Origin: Streptomyces himalayensis subsp. himalayensis
GTDB taxonomy: Bacteria > Actinomycetota > Actinomycetes > Streptomycetales > Streptomycetaceae
Assembly (NCBI RefSeq): GCF_013778455.1
Contig: NZ_JACEHE010000027.1
Coordinates: forward strand, 44,406 to 108,405
DNA length: 64,000 bases
Direction: 5' to 3'
The notes under the pieces were generated by a model, which was not told the origin of the DNA, did no database searches, and saw nothing but the letters and a program-made list of their open reading frames with translations. Position numbers and translations under genes: made by a program. Within the stretch, counting starts at the first letter, position 1, and each line of letters opens with the position of its first letter. This document shows positions 15,915-24,853 of the stretch, one piece after another.

Positions 15915-16240
15915 GTCTTCCCTCACCGACGTAGTGCCTCATCTTCGAGGTGCCCTGACTGTCTCTACCTTCCCCCATTTGGCTCAGGAGAGTGCACTCG
16001 GGGTCGACCGTTAGGCCCGTTAGCGGCACTGAGTGCCGCCAACCTGCTCATCCTGCCCCCTTCGCCCTGCTTCTGGAAGCCTTGTGTGACCTTTGCGACT
16101 CGTTTGATCGATCAAAATTCTGGATGCCTGCCGGATCACCGCCATGGGGCCGGTCGGTACGGGTGCTTTTAGGCGGAGAGTGTCAGCAGAAACGTATCGC
16201 CTGACGCCGCTTGCGCGACTGAACACTCACGTGCCGACAG
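15915..16240. other. Citrate synthase upstream region with an AT-rich palindrome
   Basis: About 325 bp without a gene between citrate synthase and the end of the helicase gene, which is also on the minus strand. A perfect 14-bp palindrome tttgatcgatcaaa lies at 16103-16116, about 190 bp upstream of the citA start. It is conspicuous in this GC-rich DNA and is a candidate operator. Confidence 0.55.
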
Positions 16241-18487
16241 TCACCCGCCCGAGAGGCGGAAATCGAGAGCAGTGCAGCGCCTCCCGGCCGACACCGTGCG
16301 CACCGCCTGGCCGAGCGCCCTGCGTGAACCGACCAGCACCACCAGCTTCTTGGCGCGGGTCACCGCTGTGTAGAGCAGATTCCGCTGCAGCATCATCCAT
16401 GCGCCGGTGGTGACCGGAACCACCACCGCCGGATACTCGCTGCCCTGGGAGCGGTGGATCGTCACCGCGTAGGCATGCGCCAGCTCGTCGAGCTCGTCGA
16501 AGTCGTACGGAACCTCCTCGTCCTCGTCCGTCAGCACCGTCAGGCGCTGGTCGTCCAGGCTGAGCGAGGTGACCACGCCGACCGTGCCGTTGAAGACGCC
16601 GTTGCGCCCCTTCTCATAATTGTTGCGAATCTGGGTCACCTTGTCGCCGACGCGGAAGACCCGGCCGCCGAAGCGCTTCTCGGGCAGGTCGGGGCGGGTC
16701 GGGGTGATGGCCTGCTGCAGCAGGCCGTTGAGATTGCCGGCTCCCGCCGGCCCTCGGTGCATCGGGGCCAGGACCTGCACGTCCCGGCGTGGGTCCAGGC
16801 CGAAGGTGGCGGGGATGCGCCGGGCCGCCACGTCCACCGTGAGGCGACCCGCCGCCTCGGTGTCCTCCTCCACGAAGAGGAAGAAGTCCTTCAGGCCCTG
16901 CGTGACGGGCGGTATGCCGGAGTTGATGCGGTGGGCGTTGGTGACGACGCCGGACTGCTGGGCCTGCCGGAAGATGCGGGTGAGGCGGACGGCCGGGACG
17001 GGGCTGCCCTCGCTGAGCAGATCGCGCAGCACCTCGCCGGCGCCGACGCTCGGCAACTGGTCGACATCGCCGACGAAGAGCAGATGAGCGCCCGGCGGCA
17101 CGGCCTTGACCAGCTTGTTGGCGAGCAGCAGATCGAGCATGGACGCCTCGTCGACCACGACGAGGTCCGCGTCCAGGGGGCGGTCCCGGTCGTACGCCGC
17201 GTCGCCGCCGGGCTTGAGCTCGAGGAGCCGGTGCACCGTGGACGCCTCGGCGCCGGTGAGCTCGGCGAGGCGCTTTGCCGCGCGGCCCGTCGGGGCGGCG
17301 AGCACGACCTTGGCGCGCTTGGCGCGGGCCAGCTCGACGATCGAGCGGACCGTGAAGGACTTGCCGCAGCCGGGGCCGCCCGTGAGGACGGCGACATTAC
17401 GGGTAAGCGCGAGCCGCACGGCGGCCTCCTGCTCGGGGGCGAGCTCCGCGCCCGTACGGTCCCCGAGCCACGACAGGGCCTTGTCCCAGGCCACGTCATG
17501 GAAGGCGGGCAGCCGGTCTTCCCCGGTGTTCAGCAGGCGCCTGAGCTGGGCGGCGAGGGAGACCTCCGCGCGGTGGAAGGGGACGAGATAGACGGCCGTG
17601 ACCGTCTCGCCGCCTCCGTCCGGTGCCGGGATCTGCTCCCGTACGACGCCCTCCTCGTCGGCCGCGAGCTCGGCGAGGCAGTCGATCACGAGTCCCGTAT
17701 CCACCTGGAGCAGCTTCACCGCGTCCGCGATCAGCTGCTCCTCGGGCAGGAAGCAGTGGCCCTGGTCCGCGGACTGCGACAGCGCGTACTGCAGGCCCGC
17801 CTTGACGCGCTCCGGGCTGTCGTGCGGAATACCGACGGACTGGGCGATCCGGTCCGCGGTGAGGAAGCCGATGCCCCAGACGTCGGCGGCCAGCCGGTAC
17901 GGCTCGTTCTTGACGACCGAGATCGACGCGTCGCCGTACTTCTTGTAGATCCGGACCGCGATGGACGTCGACACCTCGACGGTCTGGAGGAAGAGCATGA
18001 CCTCCTTGATCGCCTTCTGCTCCTCCCAGGCCTCGGCGATCCTCTTGGTCCGCTTGGGGCCGAGCCCCGGCACCTCGATCAGGCGCTTGGGCTCCTCCTC
18101 GATGATCTTCAGCGTGTCCAGCCCGAAGTGCTGCGTGATCCGGTCGGCGAAGACCGGTCCGATGCCCTTGACCAGCCCGGATCCCAGATAGCGGCGGATG
18201 CCCTGGACGGTCGCGGGCAGCACCGTCGTGTAGTTCTCCACGGTGAACTGGCGTCCGTACTGCGAATGGGAGCCCCAGCGGCCCTCCATCCGCAGCGACT
18301 CCCCCACCTGGGCGCCCAGCAGCGACCCGACCACCGTGAGCAACTCGCCGCCGCCGCGGCCGGTGTCGACCCTCGCCACCGTGTAGCCGTTCTCCTCATT
18401 GGCGTACGTGATCCGCTCGAGGACCCCCTCGAGCACCGCCATGCGCGGCCCGCTCTCCGCGCCGCCGCCTGCCCCTCGACTCGCCAT
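16241..18487 (-). CDS. RecD2-like SF1B DNA helicase
   Basis: ATP-dependent 5'-3' DNA helicase of the RecD2/TraA type (748 residues), probably in DNA repair or replication-fork maintenance. The N-terminal OB-like part ('LEGVLERITYANEENGYTVA') is followed by helix-hairpin-helix repeats ('LGSGLVKGIGPVFADRI', 'VPGLGPKRTKRIAEAW'). The motor then has Walker A 'GGPGCGKSFT', motif II 'VVDEASMLD', 'FVGDVDQLPSVGAG', and motif VI-like 'HRSQGSEYPAVVVPV' near the C-terminus. ATG 18487 is the best start; ATG 18442 is possible. The gene stands alone. Confidence 0.94.
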   Translation of the reverse strand: MASRGAGGGAESGPRMAVLEGVLERITYANEENGYTVARVDTGRGGGELLTVVGSLLGAQVGESLRMEGRWGSHSQYGRQFTVENYTTVLPATVQGIRRYLGSGLVKGIGPVFADRITQHFGLDTLKIIEEEPKRLIEVPGLGPKRTKRIAEAWEEQKAIKEVMLFLQTVEVSTSIAVRIYKKYGDASISVVKNEPYRLAADVWGIGFLTADRIAQSVGIPHDSPERVKAGLQYALSQSADQGHCFLPEEQLIADAVKLLQVDTGLVIDCLAELAADEEGVVREQIPAPDGGGETVTAVYLVPFHRAEVSLAAQLRRLLNTGEDRLPAFHDVAWDKALSWLGDRTGAELAPEQEAAVRLALTRNVAVLTGGPGCGKSFTVRSIVELARAKRAKVVLAAPTGRAAKRLAELTGAEASTVHRLLELKPGGDAAYDRDRPLDADLVVVDEASMLDLLLANKLVKAVPPGAHLLFVGDVDQLPSVGAGEVLRDLLSEGSPVPAVRLTRIFRQAQQSGVVTNAHRINSGIPPVTQGLKDFFLFVEEDTEAAGRLTVDVAARRIPATFGLDPRRDVQVLAPMHRGPAGAGNLNGLLQQAITPTRPDLPEKRFGGRVFRVGDKVTQIRNNYEKGRNGVFNGTVGVVTSLSLDDQRLTVLTDEDEEVPYDFDELDELAHAYAVTIHRSQGSEYPAVVVPVTTGAWMMLQRNLLYTAVTRAKKLVVLVGSRRALGQAVRTVSAGRRCTALDFRLSGG

Positions 18488-18723
18488 GATCCGACGGTAT
18501 CGCCGGGGAGTGACAACGGGACCACTCGCCTGGGTCACAGGTGTCGGCTGCCCGGCTCAGCGGCGTCAACGGGCGGACCTTGTCACCCCTGCAGAGTGAA
18601 TCCGATCAACTCAAATGAAAAGAGGACGAGTTGTGCGGTTGGCTCTTACAGGACACGCCCCAGGCATGTGTCACAGGCATTCCGCCTGCTCACCTCCGCG
18701 CCACCTCGCATGACAGGAGCCGC

Positions 18724-19617
18724 ATGGTCAGCTCGCCTCACGAGGCGATGCACCGGGTCTTCCAGCAGGACCCCGGTGTCTTCGCCCGCGCCGTCAGGGA
18801 GCTCGGAATCCCCTTCGACGATCCCGTCTCGGCCTCCCCGCTGCCGACCGACCTCACCGAGAACCGCCCTCTGGAACGGCGTGTGGACACGCTGCTCCGC
18901 ATGGACGCCGCCGACGGGACGAGCTTCGTCCTGGCTGTGGAGGCCCAGGAGAAGAAGGATCCGGGAAAGCCCTCGAGCTGGGCCTACTACCTGGCCCATC
19001 TCTACGCCAAATACCGGCTGCCCCCGCTGCTGGTCGTCGTCTGCAGGGACCGGACCACCGCCTCCTGGGCCACCCGTCACGTGCACATCGGCCCGCCGCA
19101 GTGGCCCTCGCTCACGCTGCGGCCCCTGGTCCTGGGACCGGACAACGTCCCCGTGATCGACACCCCGGACGCAGCGGCCCGCGACATCCCGCTGGCGGTT
19201 CTGTCCGCGATTCTGCACGGCCGTGACCGGAACTCCGATGCCATACTGAAGGCGCTGGCAGCCGCCCTCGGTGGGCTGCAGCTACGGGACGAGGACACCG
19301 CCAACACCTTCATCGAACTCACCGCACAGGGCCTGGGCACCGGCTCGGCCGCCGATTACTGGAGGCAACTGTTGACCGTGGACACCTCATTTTTCCAGTC
19401 CCCCCTGGCACAGGGGCTGCGGGCCGAAGGCCGGGCCGAGGGCGAGGCCAAGGGAGAGGCCAAAACCCTCCTCCGGGTCCTGGACCGCCGCGGCATCACC
19501 CTCTCCGACAGCGACCGCGAACGTATCCTGTCCTGCACCGACCTCGACACCCTTAACCAGTGGGTCGATCGCGCCGTCACCGCCTCCTCCATCGAGGAGA
19601 TCTTCACGGGCGAGTAG
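18724..19617 (+). CDS. Rpn-like PD-(D/E)XK nuclease family protein (long form) with internal start
   Basis: A 297-residue protein related to the Rpn/putative-transposase nuclease group. ATG 18724 is preceded by ACAGGAG. The N-terminal ~130 residues carry the PD-(D/E)XK pattern: Asp55 ('LERRVDTLLRMD') and the paired Glu73-x-Gln75 ('VLAVEAQEKKD'), then 'WAYYLAHLYAKYRLPPLLVVV'. A helical middle leads to charged EG/EAKGEAK repeats (232-247) and a compact C-terminal domain ('LDRRGITLSDSDRERIL', 'DLDTLNQWVDRAVTASS'). Leu217 is encoded by TTG 6 nt after GGAGG, a plausible internal start. The last ~80 codons are duplicated immediately downstream. Confidence 0.8.
   Translation: MVSSPHEAMHRVFQQDPGVFARAVRELGIPFDDPVSASPLPTDLTENRPLERRVDTLLRMDAADGTSFVLAVEAQEKKDPGKPSSWAYYLAHLYAKYRLPPLLVVVCRDRTTASWATRHVHIGPPQWPSLTLRPLVLGPDNVPVIDTPDAAARDIPLAVLSAILHGRDRNSDAILKALAAALGGLQLRDEDTANTFIELTAQGLGTGSAADYWRQLLTVDTSFFQSPLAQGLRAEGRAEGEAKGEAKTLLRVLDRRGITLSDSDRERILSCTDLDTLNQWVDRAVTASSIEEIFTGE
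19361..19374 (+). promoter_or_regulatory. Internal Shine-Dalgarno and TTG start inside the Rpn-like gene
   Basis: GGAGG at 19361-19365 is followed after 6 nt by TTG 19372-19374, in frame at codon 217. Use of this start would release an 81-residue C-terminal domain. The same signal, at the exactly homologous place, starts the downstream stand-alone copy. Confidence 0.55.
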
Positions 19618-19703
19618 CCCAGGGTCCGCCCACAGCAACAGCGTCGAACTCACCACACAGGATCCGGGTCACCGGCTCGGCCGCCAATCACTGGAGGAAC
19701 CTC

Positions 19704-19937
19704 GTGGCCGTCGATACCTCGTTCTTCCAGTCCTTTCTGGCCCAAGAGCTGCGGGCCGAGGGCGAAGTCCTGGGGATGGCCTCAGCCCTCCTCCGGATCC
19801 TGGACCGCCGCGGCATCCGCCTCTCCGACAGCGACCGCGAATGCATCCTGACCTGCACCGACCTCGACACCCTGGTCCACTGGATCGACCGCGCCGTCAC
19901 GGCCTCCTCCGTGAACGACATCTTCACGGAGGAGTAG
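19704..19937 (+). CDS. Stand-alone copy of the Rpn-like C-terminal domain
   Basis: GTG 19704 lies 6 nt after GGAGG (19693-19697) and opens a 77-residue frame homologous to residues 217-297 of the upstream protein: shared 'VDTSFFQS', 'LAQ-LRAEG', 'LDRRGI-LSDSDRE-IL' and 'DLDTL--W-DRAVTASS'. Homology continues some 30 bp upstream of the start, to about 19672, showing a partial gene duplication. The nuclease domain is absent and the EAKGEAK linker is shortened. It could be a dead duplicate or a separately expressed small protein that binds the long form, by analogy with RpnS. Confidence 0.6.
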   Translation: MAVDTSFFQSFLAQELRAEGEVLGMASALLRILDRRGIRLSDSDRECILTCTDLDTLVHWIDRAVTASSVNDIFTEE

Positions 19938-20157
19938 TCCGCCGGTCCGCCCGCATCCACCGAGCCGTCTCCGAGACCACACGGGGCGGCTAAGCGGTCG
20001 CCAACAGCATCTCCTCCGAGCTCGACGGCCAAGCTGATGAACGGCGTCCCTTCGGCCCGTGCCACGGCACCCATTCAGCTCACCGGACCATGACGCTCAT
20101 CTGAGCGCGATCCATTACGATCCGATCTCGACGCCCCCTAGGTCTTGCCTCCCCCTC

Positions 20158-20194
20158 GTGTAATCGATTCCAATCCTCTGTGTAATCGATTCCA
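20158..20194. promoter_or_regulatory. Two operator copies upstream of the ribose-operon lacI gene
   Basis: gtgtaatcgattcca occurs at 20158-20172 and 20180-20194, 22 bp apart (two helical turns). The core aatcgatt is palindromic. The second copy ends about 20 bp before the lacI start. This is what an autoregulating LacI-family repressor would bind, and it would control the whole lacI-rbs operon. Confidence 0.75.
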
Positions 20195-20212
20195 CGAGGA
20201 GGTGGAACCGCG

Positions 20213-21250
20213 ATGGCGAGCATCAAGGACGTTGCTGCCGAGGCGGGCGTGTCCGTCGCCACGGTGTCCCGTGTGCTCAACAGCCACCCGTCAGTCAGCG
20301 CCGATGCCCGCGCCCGCGTTCTGGCCGCCGTCGAGTCGCTGGGCTACCGCCCGAACGCCGTCGCCCGGTCGCTGCGCACCGATCAGACCCGCACCCTCGG
20401 CCTGGTCATCAGCGACGTACTCAACCCGTACTTCACCGAACTGGCCCGCTCCGTCGAGGAGGCGGCCCGCGCGCTCGGCTACAGCGTCATCATCGGCAAC
20501 GCCGACGAGCGGCCCGACCTGCAGGACCACCACGTCCGTACGCTGCTCGACCGCAGGATCGACGGGCTGCTGGTCTCCCCCACCGACGGCGGCTCCCCGC
20601 TCATGCTGGAGGCGGCGCGGGCGGGCACACCGATGGTCTTCGTCGACCGCTGGATCGCCGGTGTCGACGTACCCGTCGTACGGGCTGACGGCCAGCAGGC
20701 CGTGCGGGATCTGGTCAGTCATCTGCACAGGCTCGGGCACCGCAGGCTCGCCATCATCGCGGGCCCCGCGGCCACCACGACCGGCAGCGAGCGCGTCGAG
20801 GCCTTCCGCGAGGCGCTGCGCGAGCACGGACTGCCGCTGCCCGACGAACTGATAGGCCAGGGCGACTTCCAGGCCGCCAGCGGACGCCGTGTCACCGAGG
20901 CGTTCCTCGCACTCCCCGAACCGCCCGACGTCGTCTTCGCCGCGGACAACCTGATGGCGCTCGGCGCGCTGGACGCGATCCGCGCGCGCGGGCTGCGCGT
21001 TCCGCAGGACATCGGGCTGGCCGCCTTCGACGACATCCCGTGGTTCGTGCACACCGATCCCCCGATCACGGCGATCGCGCAGCCGACCGGCGAGCTGGGC
21101 CGGGCCGCGGTCCGCGCGCTGGTCGACCGCATCGAGGGCCGGCCTCCCGAGTCGGTCACCCTCCCCGCCCGTCTCGTCGTACGCCGCTCCTGCGGCGAGA
21201 ACTTCCCAGAGAACTCCTCAGAGAACTCCTCAGAGAACTCCCCAGCATGA
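20213..21250 (+). CDS. LacI-family repressor of the ribose operon
   Basis: A 345-residue regulator. The N-terminal HTH and hinge read 'IKDVAAEAGVSVATVSRVLN' and 'ALGYRPNAVARSLRT', followed by a periplasmic-binding-protein-like effector domain ('LGLVISDVLNPYFTELARSV', 'GLAAFDDIPW'). The ATG follows GAGGAGG. It is the first gene of the rbs operon and overlaps the rbsA region, so ribose is the likely effector. The last 15 residues (ENFPENSSENSSENS type) are coded by a 12-bp tandem repeat and are not part of the LacI fold. Confidence 0.93.
   Translation: MASIKDVAAEAGVSVATVSRVLNSHPSVSADARARVLAAVESLGYRPNAVARSLRTDQTRTLGLVISDVLNPYFTELARSVEEAARALGYSVIIGNADERPDLQDHHVRTLLDRRIDGLLVSPTDGGSPLMLEAARAGTPMVFVDRWIAGVDVPVVRADGQQAVRDLVSHLHRLGHRRLAIIAGPAATTTGSERVEAFREALREHGLPLPDELIGQGDFQAASGRRVTEAFLALPEPPDVVFAADNLMALGALDAIRARGLRVPQDIGLAAFDDIPWFVHTDPPITAIAQPTGELGRAAVRALVDRIEGRPPESVTLPARLVVRRSCGENFPENSSENSSENSPA
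21197..21244 (+). repeat. Four 12-bp tandem repeats at the lacI/rbsA junction
   Basis: gagaact-type units at 21197, 21209, 21221 and 21233 (gagaactcctca and close variants) encode the acidic ENSS-E tail of the LacI protein and end 3 bp before its stop. Confidence 0.85.
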
Positions 21251-21261
21251 AGGAGCAACGC

Positions 21262-22803
21262 GTGAGCAACCCGGACGAGTTGCTGCGTATCGAAGGGATA
21301 CGCAAAACGTTTCCCGGCGTCGTCGCACTCGACGGTGTCGACTTCGATCTGCGCCGCGGCGAAGTGCATGTCCTGCTCGGCGAGAACGGCGCGGGCAAGA
21401 GCACCCTCATCAAGATGCTCTCCGGCGCCTACCGCCCGGACTCCGGCCGCGTCCTGGTGGACGGCAAGGAAGTCCGTATCCATGGCGCACAGGACGCGGA
21501 ACGCCTCGGTATCGCCACGATCTACCAGGAGTTCAACCTGGTTCCCGATCTCACGGTCGCCGAGAACATCTTCCTGGGCCGCCAGCCGCGCCGCTTCGGG
21601 ATGATCGATCGGAAGAGGATGGAGGCCGAGGCCGCCGTACTCCTCGAGCGGGTCGGTGTGAACGTCTCCCCGCGCGCGCGGGTGCGTGAACTCGGCATCG
21701 CACGCCTGCAGATGGTGGAGATCGCGAAGGCGCTCAGCCTCGACGCGCGCGTGCTGATCATGGACGAGCCGACCGCCGTCCTCACCTCCGGTGAGGTGGA
21801 CAAGCTCTTCCGGATCGTGCGCCAGCTGCGCGAGGACGGCGTCGGCATCGTCTTCATCACGCACCACCTGGAGGAGATCGCCGCCCTGGGCGACCGCGTG
21901 ACCGTCATCCGCGACGGCAAGAGCGTCGGCCAGGTGCCCGCGTCGACCCCCGAGGACGAGCTCGTACGGCTGATGGTGGGCCGCAGCATCGAGCAGCAGT
22001 ACCCACGCGCGCGTGCCGACGCGGGCGACGCCCTGCTGTCCGTCCGCGGGTTGACCCGGAACGGCGTCTTCCACGACGTGAGCTTCGAGGTGCGGGCCGG
22101 CGAGGTCGTCGGTATCTCGGGGCTCGTGGGCGCGGGTCGTACGGAGGTCGTACGCGCCGTCTTCGGCGCCGACCCGTACGACTCGGGCTCCGTGCTGGTC
22201 GCGGGCGCACCCGTGCCCCGCCATGACGTCAACGCGGCCATGACCGCCGGCATCGGCCTCGTCCCGGAGGATCGCAAGGGGCAGGGCCTCGTCCTCGACG
22301 CATCGGTCGAAGAGAACCTCGGCCTGGTCACGATGCGTGCCGCGACCCGCGGCGGGCTGGTCGACCGCAAGGCCCAGCGCACCGCGGCCGCCCGGGTCGC
22401 CGAGCAGCTCGGCGTCCGTATGGCGGGGCTCGGCCAGCACGTCCGCACTCTGTCCGGCGGCAACCAGCAGAAGGTCGTCATCGGCAAGTGGCTGCTGGCG
22501 AACACCAAGGTGCTGATCCTCGACGAGCCGACGCGCGGCATCGACGTCGCCGCCAAGGTCGAGATCTACCAGCTCGTCAACGAACTGACCGCCGCGGGCG
22601 CCGCCGTCCTGATGATCTCCAGCGACCTGCCCGAGGTGCTCGGCATGAGCGACCGGGTGCTGGTCATGGCCCAGGGCCGGATCGCGGGCGAACTCGCCGG
22701 GGACGAGGCCACGCAGGACGCGGTCATGGCGCTCGCCGTCAGCACGAACACGGGCAGCACGAACAGCAGCGACACCGAAAAGGAGGCCCCCCGTGGCCAC
22801 TGA
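21262..22803 (+). CDS. rbsA: Ribose ABC transporter ATP-binding protein
   Basis: Double-domain sugar ABC ATPase of 513 residues that powers ribose import. The first domain has Walker A 'GENGAGKST', 'ELGIARLQMVEIAKAL' and Walker B 'VLIMDEPTAVL'. The second, degenerate at its P-loop ('GLVGAGRTEVVRAVFG') as in RbsA, has the signature 'LSGGNQQKVVIGKWL' and 'LILDEPTRGIDV'. The start is set at GTG 21262, 6 nt after AAGGAG. ATG 21247, which overlaps the lacI stop, is the alternative. The C-terminus overlaps the rbsCB start. Confidence 0.96.
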   Translation: MSNPDELLRIEGIRKTFPGVVALDGVDFDLRRGEVHVLLGENGAGKSTLIKMLSGAYRPDSGRVLVDGKEVRIHGAQDAERLGIATIYQEFNLVPDLTVAENIFLGRQPRRFGMIDRKRMEAEAAVLLERVGVNVSPRARVRELGIARLQMVEIAKALSLDARVLIMDEPTAVLTSGEVDKLFRIVRQLREDGVGIVFITHHLEEIAALGDRVTVIRDGKSVGQVPASTPEDELVRLMVGRSIEQQYPRARADAGDALLSVRGLTRNGVFHDVSFEVRAGEVVGISGLVGAGRTEVVRAVFGADPYDSGSVLVAGAPVPRHDVNAAMTAGIGLVPEDRKGQGLVLDASVEENLGLVTMRAATRGGLVDRKAQRTAAARVAEQLGVRMAGLGQHVRTLSGGNQQKVVIGKWLLANTKVLILDEPTRGIDVAAKVEIYQLVNELTAAGAAVLMISSDLPEVLGMSDRVLVMAQGRIAGELAGDEATQDAVMALAVSTNTGSTNSSDTEKEAPRGH

Positions 22804-24742
22804 CACGCTCAAGAGAACAACGGGCGCGAGTGGCGCCTCGGCGGTCCGCCGCCTCCTGCTCGACAACGGCGCACTCAGCGCCCTGATCGTCCTGGTCATC
22901 GCGATGTCGCTGCTCTCCGGCGACTTCCTGACCACCCAGAACCTGCTGAACGTCGGCGTCCAGGCGGCCGTGACCGCCATCCTCGCCTTCGGCGTGACCT
23001 TCGTGATCGTCTCGGCGGGCATCGACCTGTCGGTCGGTTCCGTGGCCGCCCTCTCCGCCACGGTCCTTGCCTGGACGGCGACTTCGGAGGGCGTGCCGGT
23101 CTGGATCGCGGTGATACTCGCGATCGCCACGGGCATCGCCTGCGGCCTGGTCAACGGCGTCCTGATCTCGTACGGCAAGCTGCCGCCGTTCATCGCGACG
23201 CTGGCCATGCTGTCGGTGGGCCGCGGTCTGTCCCTGGTGATCTCGCAGGGCAGCCCGATCGCCTTCCCCGACTCGGTCTCGCACCTCGGTGACACGCTCG
23301 GCGGCTGGCTGCCCGTCCCGGTCCTCATCATGATCGTGATGGGCCTGATCACGGCCGTGATCCTGGGCCGTACGTACATCGGCCGCTCCATGTACGCGAT
23401 CGGCGGCAACGAGGAGGCGGCCCGCCTCTCCGGTCTGCGTGTGAAGAAGCAGAAGCTCGCGATCTACGCCCTGTCGGGTCTGTTCGCCGCCGCCGCGGGC
23501 ATCGTGCTCGCCTCCCGTCTGTCCTCCGCGCAGCCGCAGGCCGCGCAGGGCTACGAGCTCGACGCGATCGCCGCGGTCGTCATCGGCGGCGCCAGCCTGG
23601 CGGGCGGTACGGGCAAGGCGTCCGGCACCCTCATCGGCGCGCTGATCCTGGCGGTGCTGCGCAACGGCCTCAACCTGCTCTCGGTGTCCGCCTTCTGGCA
23701 GCAGGTCGTCATCGGTGTCGTCATCGCGCTGGCGGTGCTCCTCGACACGGTGCGGCGCAAGGCCGGGGCGACGCCGGTCGCGGCCGGTACGGGTGCCTCC
23801 GGCAAGAAGGGCCCGCAGGCGGTGAAGTTCGCTCTCGCCGCGGTGCTCGTAGCGGCCGTCCTGGGTGCGATGTCCCTCTTCAACAACAGCTCGTCCCCGG
23901 CGAACCAGAAGCTGGGCCTGTCCCTGTCGACCCTCAACAACCCGTTCTTCGTACAGATCAGGGAGGGCGCGCAGGAGGCCGCGAAGAAGGCGGGTGCCGA
24001 CCTGACCGTCACGGACGCCCAGAACGACGCGTCCCAGCAGGCCAACCAGCTGCAGAACTTCACCAGCGAGGGCCTCGGTTCGATCATCGTCAACCCGGTG
24101 GACTCGGACGCCGCGGGCCCGGCCGTGCGGGCCGCGAACAAGGCCGACATCCCGGTGATCGGCGTCGACCGGGGCGTCAACAAGGCCGACACGGCCGCAC
24201 TCGTCGCCTCCGACAACGTCGCGGGCGGCAGGCTCGCCGCGAAGACGCTCGCCGAGAAGCTGGGCGGCACGGGCGAGATCGTCATCCTGCAGGGCCAGGC
24301 GGGTACGTCCGCCAGCCGTGAGCGCGGCGCCGGGTTCGCCGAGGGTCTCAAGGACTACCCGGGCATCAAGGTCGTGGCCAAGCAGCCCGCGGACTTCGAC
24401 CGCACCAAGGGCCTCGACGTGATGACGAACATGCTCCAGGCCCACCCCGATGTGGACGGCGTCTTCGCCGAGAACGACGAGATGGCGCTGGGCGCGATCA
24501 AGGCGCTGGGCGGCAAGGCCGGCACGTCGGTCGCGGTCGTCGGCTTCGACGGCACCCCGGACGGCCTGAAGGCGGTCAAGGCGGGCACGCTCTACGCGTC
24601 CGTTGCCCAGCAGCCGAAGGAACTCGGCCGGATCGCGGTCGAGAACGCGCTGAAGGCGGCCGAGGGCGAGAAGGTCTCGGAGACGGTGAAGGTGCCGGTG
24701 AAGGTCGTCACGTCGGAGAACGTGGACGCCTTCAGCGGATGA
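22793..24742 (+). CDS. rbsC: Ribose ABC permease fused to its substrate-binding protein (RbsC-RbsB)
   Basis: A 649-residue fusion. Residues 1-~325 are the RbsC permease ('GVTFVIVSAGIDLSVGSVAA', 'AIGGNEEAARLSGL', 'VVIGGASLAGGTG'). A basic linker and an added membrane span (~343-362) follow. Residues ~372-649 are a complete RbsB-type binding protein ('LGLSLSTLNNPFFVQIREGA', 'GVFAENDEMALGAIKAL', 'VAVVGFDGTPDG'). The extra span takes the binding domain outside the membrane, replacing the usual signal peptide or lipobox. GTG 22793 follows AAAGGAGG and overlaps rbsA by 11 nt. Confidence 0.95.
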   Translation: MATDTLKRTTGASGASAVRRLLLDNGALSALIVLVIAMSLLSGDFLTTQNLLNVGVQAAVTAILAFGVTFVIVSAGIDLSVGSVAALSATVLAWTATSEGVPVWIAVILAIATGIACGLVNGVLISYGKLPPFIATLAMLSVGRGLSLVISQGSPIAFPDSVSHLGDTLGGWLPVPVLIMIVMGLITAVILGRTYIGRSMYAIGGNEEAARLSGLRVKKQKLAIYALSGLFAAAAGIVLASRLSSAQPQAAQGYELDAIAAVVIGGASLAGGTGKASGTLIGALILAVLRNGLNLLSVSAFWQQVVIGVVIALAVLLDTVRRKAGATPVAAGTGASGKKGPQAVKFALAAVLVAAVLGAMSLFNNSSSPANQKLGLSLSTLNNPFFVQIREGAQEAAKKAGADLTVTDAQNDASQQANQLQNFTSEGLGSIIVNPVDSDAAGPAVRAANKADIPVIGVDRGVNKADTAALVASDNVAGGRLAAKTLAEKLGGTGEIVILQGQAGTSASRERGAGFAEGLKDYPGIKVVAKQPADFDRTKGLDVMTNMLQAHPDVDGVFAENDEMALGAIKALGGKAGTSVAVVGFDGTPDGLKAVKAGTLYASVAQQPKELGRIAVENALKAAEGEKVSETVKVPVKVVTSENVDAFSG

Positions 24743-24853
24743 CGGCCACGGGCGGTCCGCGGCGACGTCCGCGGGCCGCCTGCCCGGCGAGCTCGACCGA
24801 TCAGCGGGCGCAACCGACGGCAAGCTGAACTGACCTGTGTAGGGAGAGGGTTC

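Noticed and set aside
20719..23409. 896-codon minus-strand frame across the lacI-rbsA-rbsCB genes
   Set aside because: It lies antisense to clearly functional genes and shows no protein-family features.
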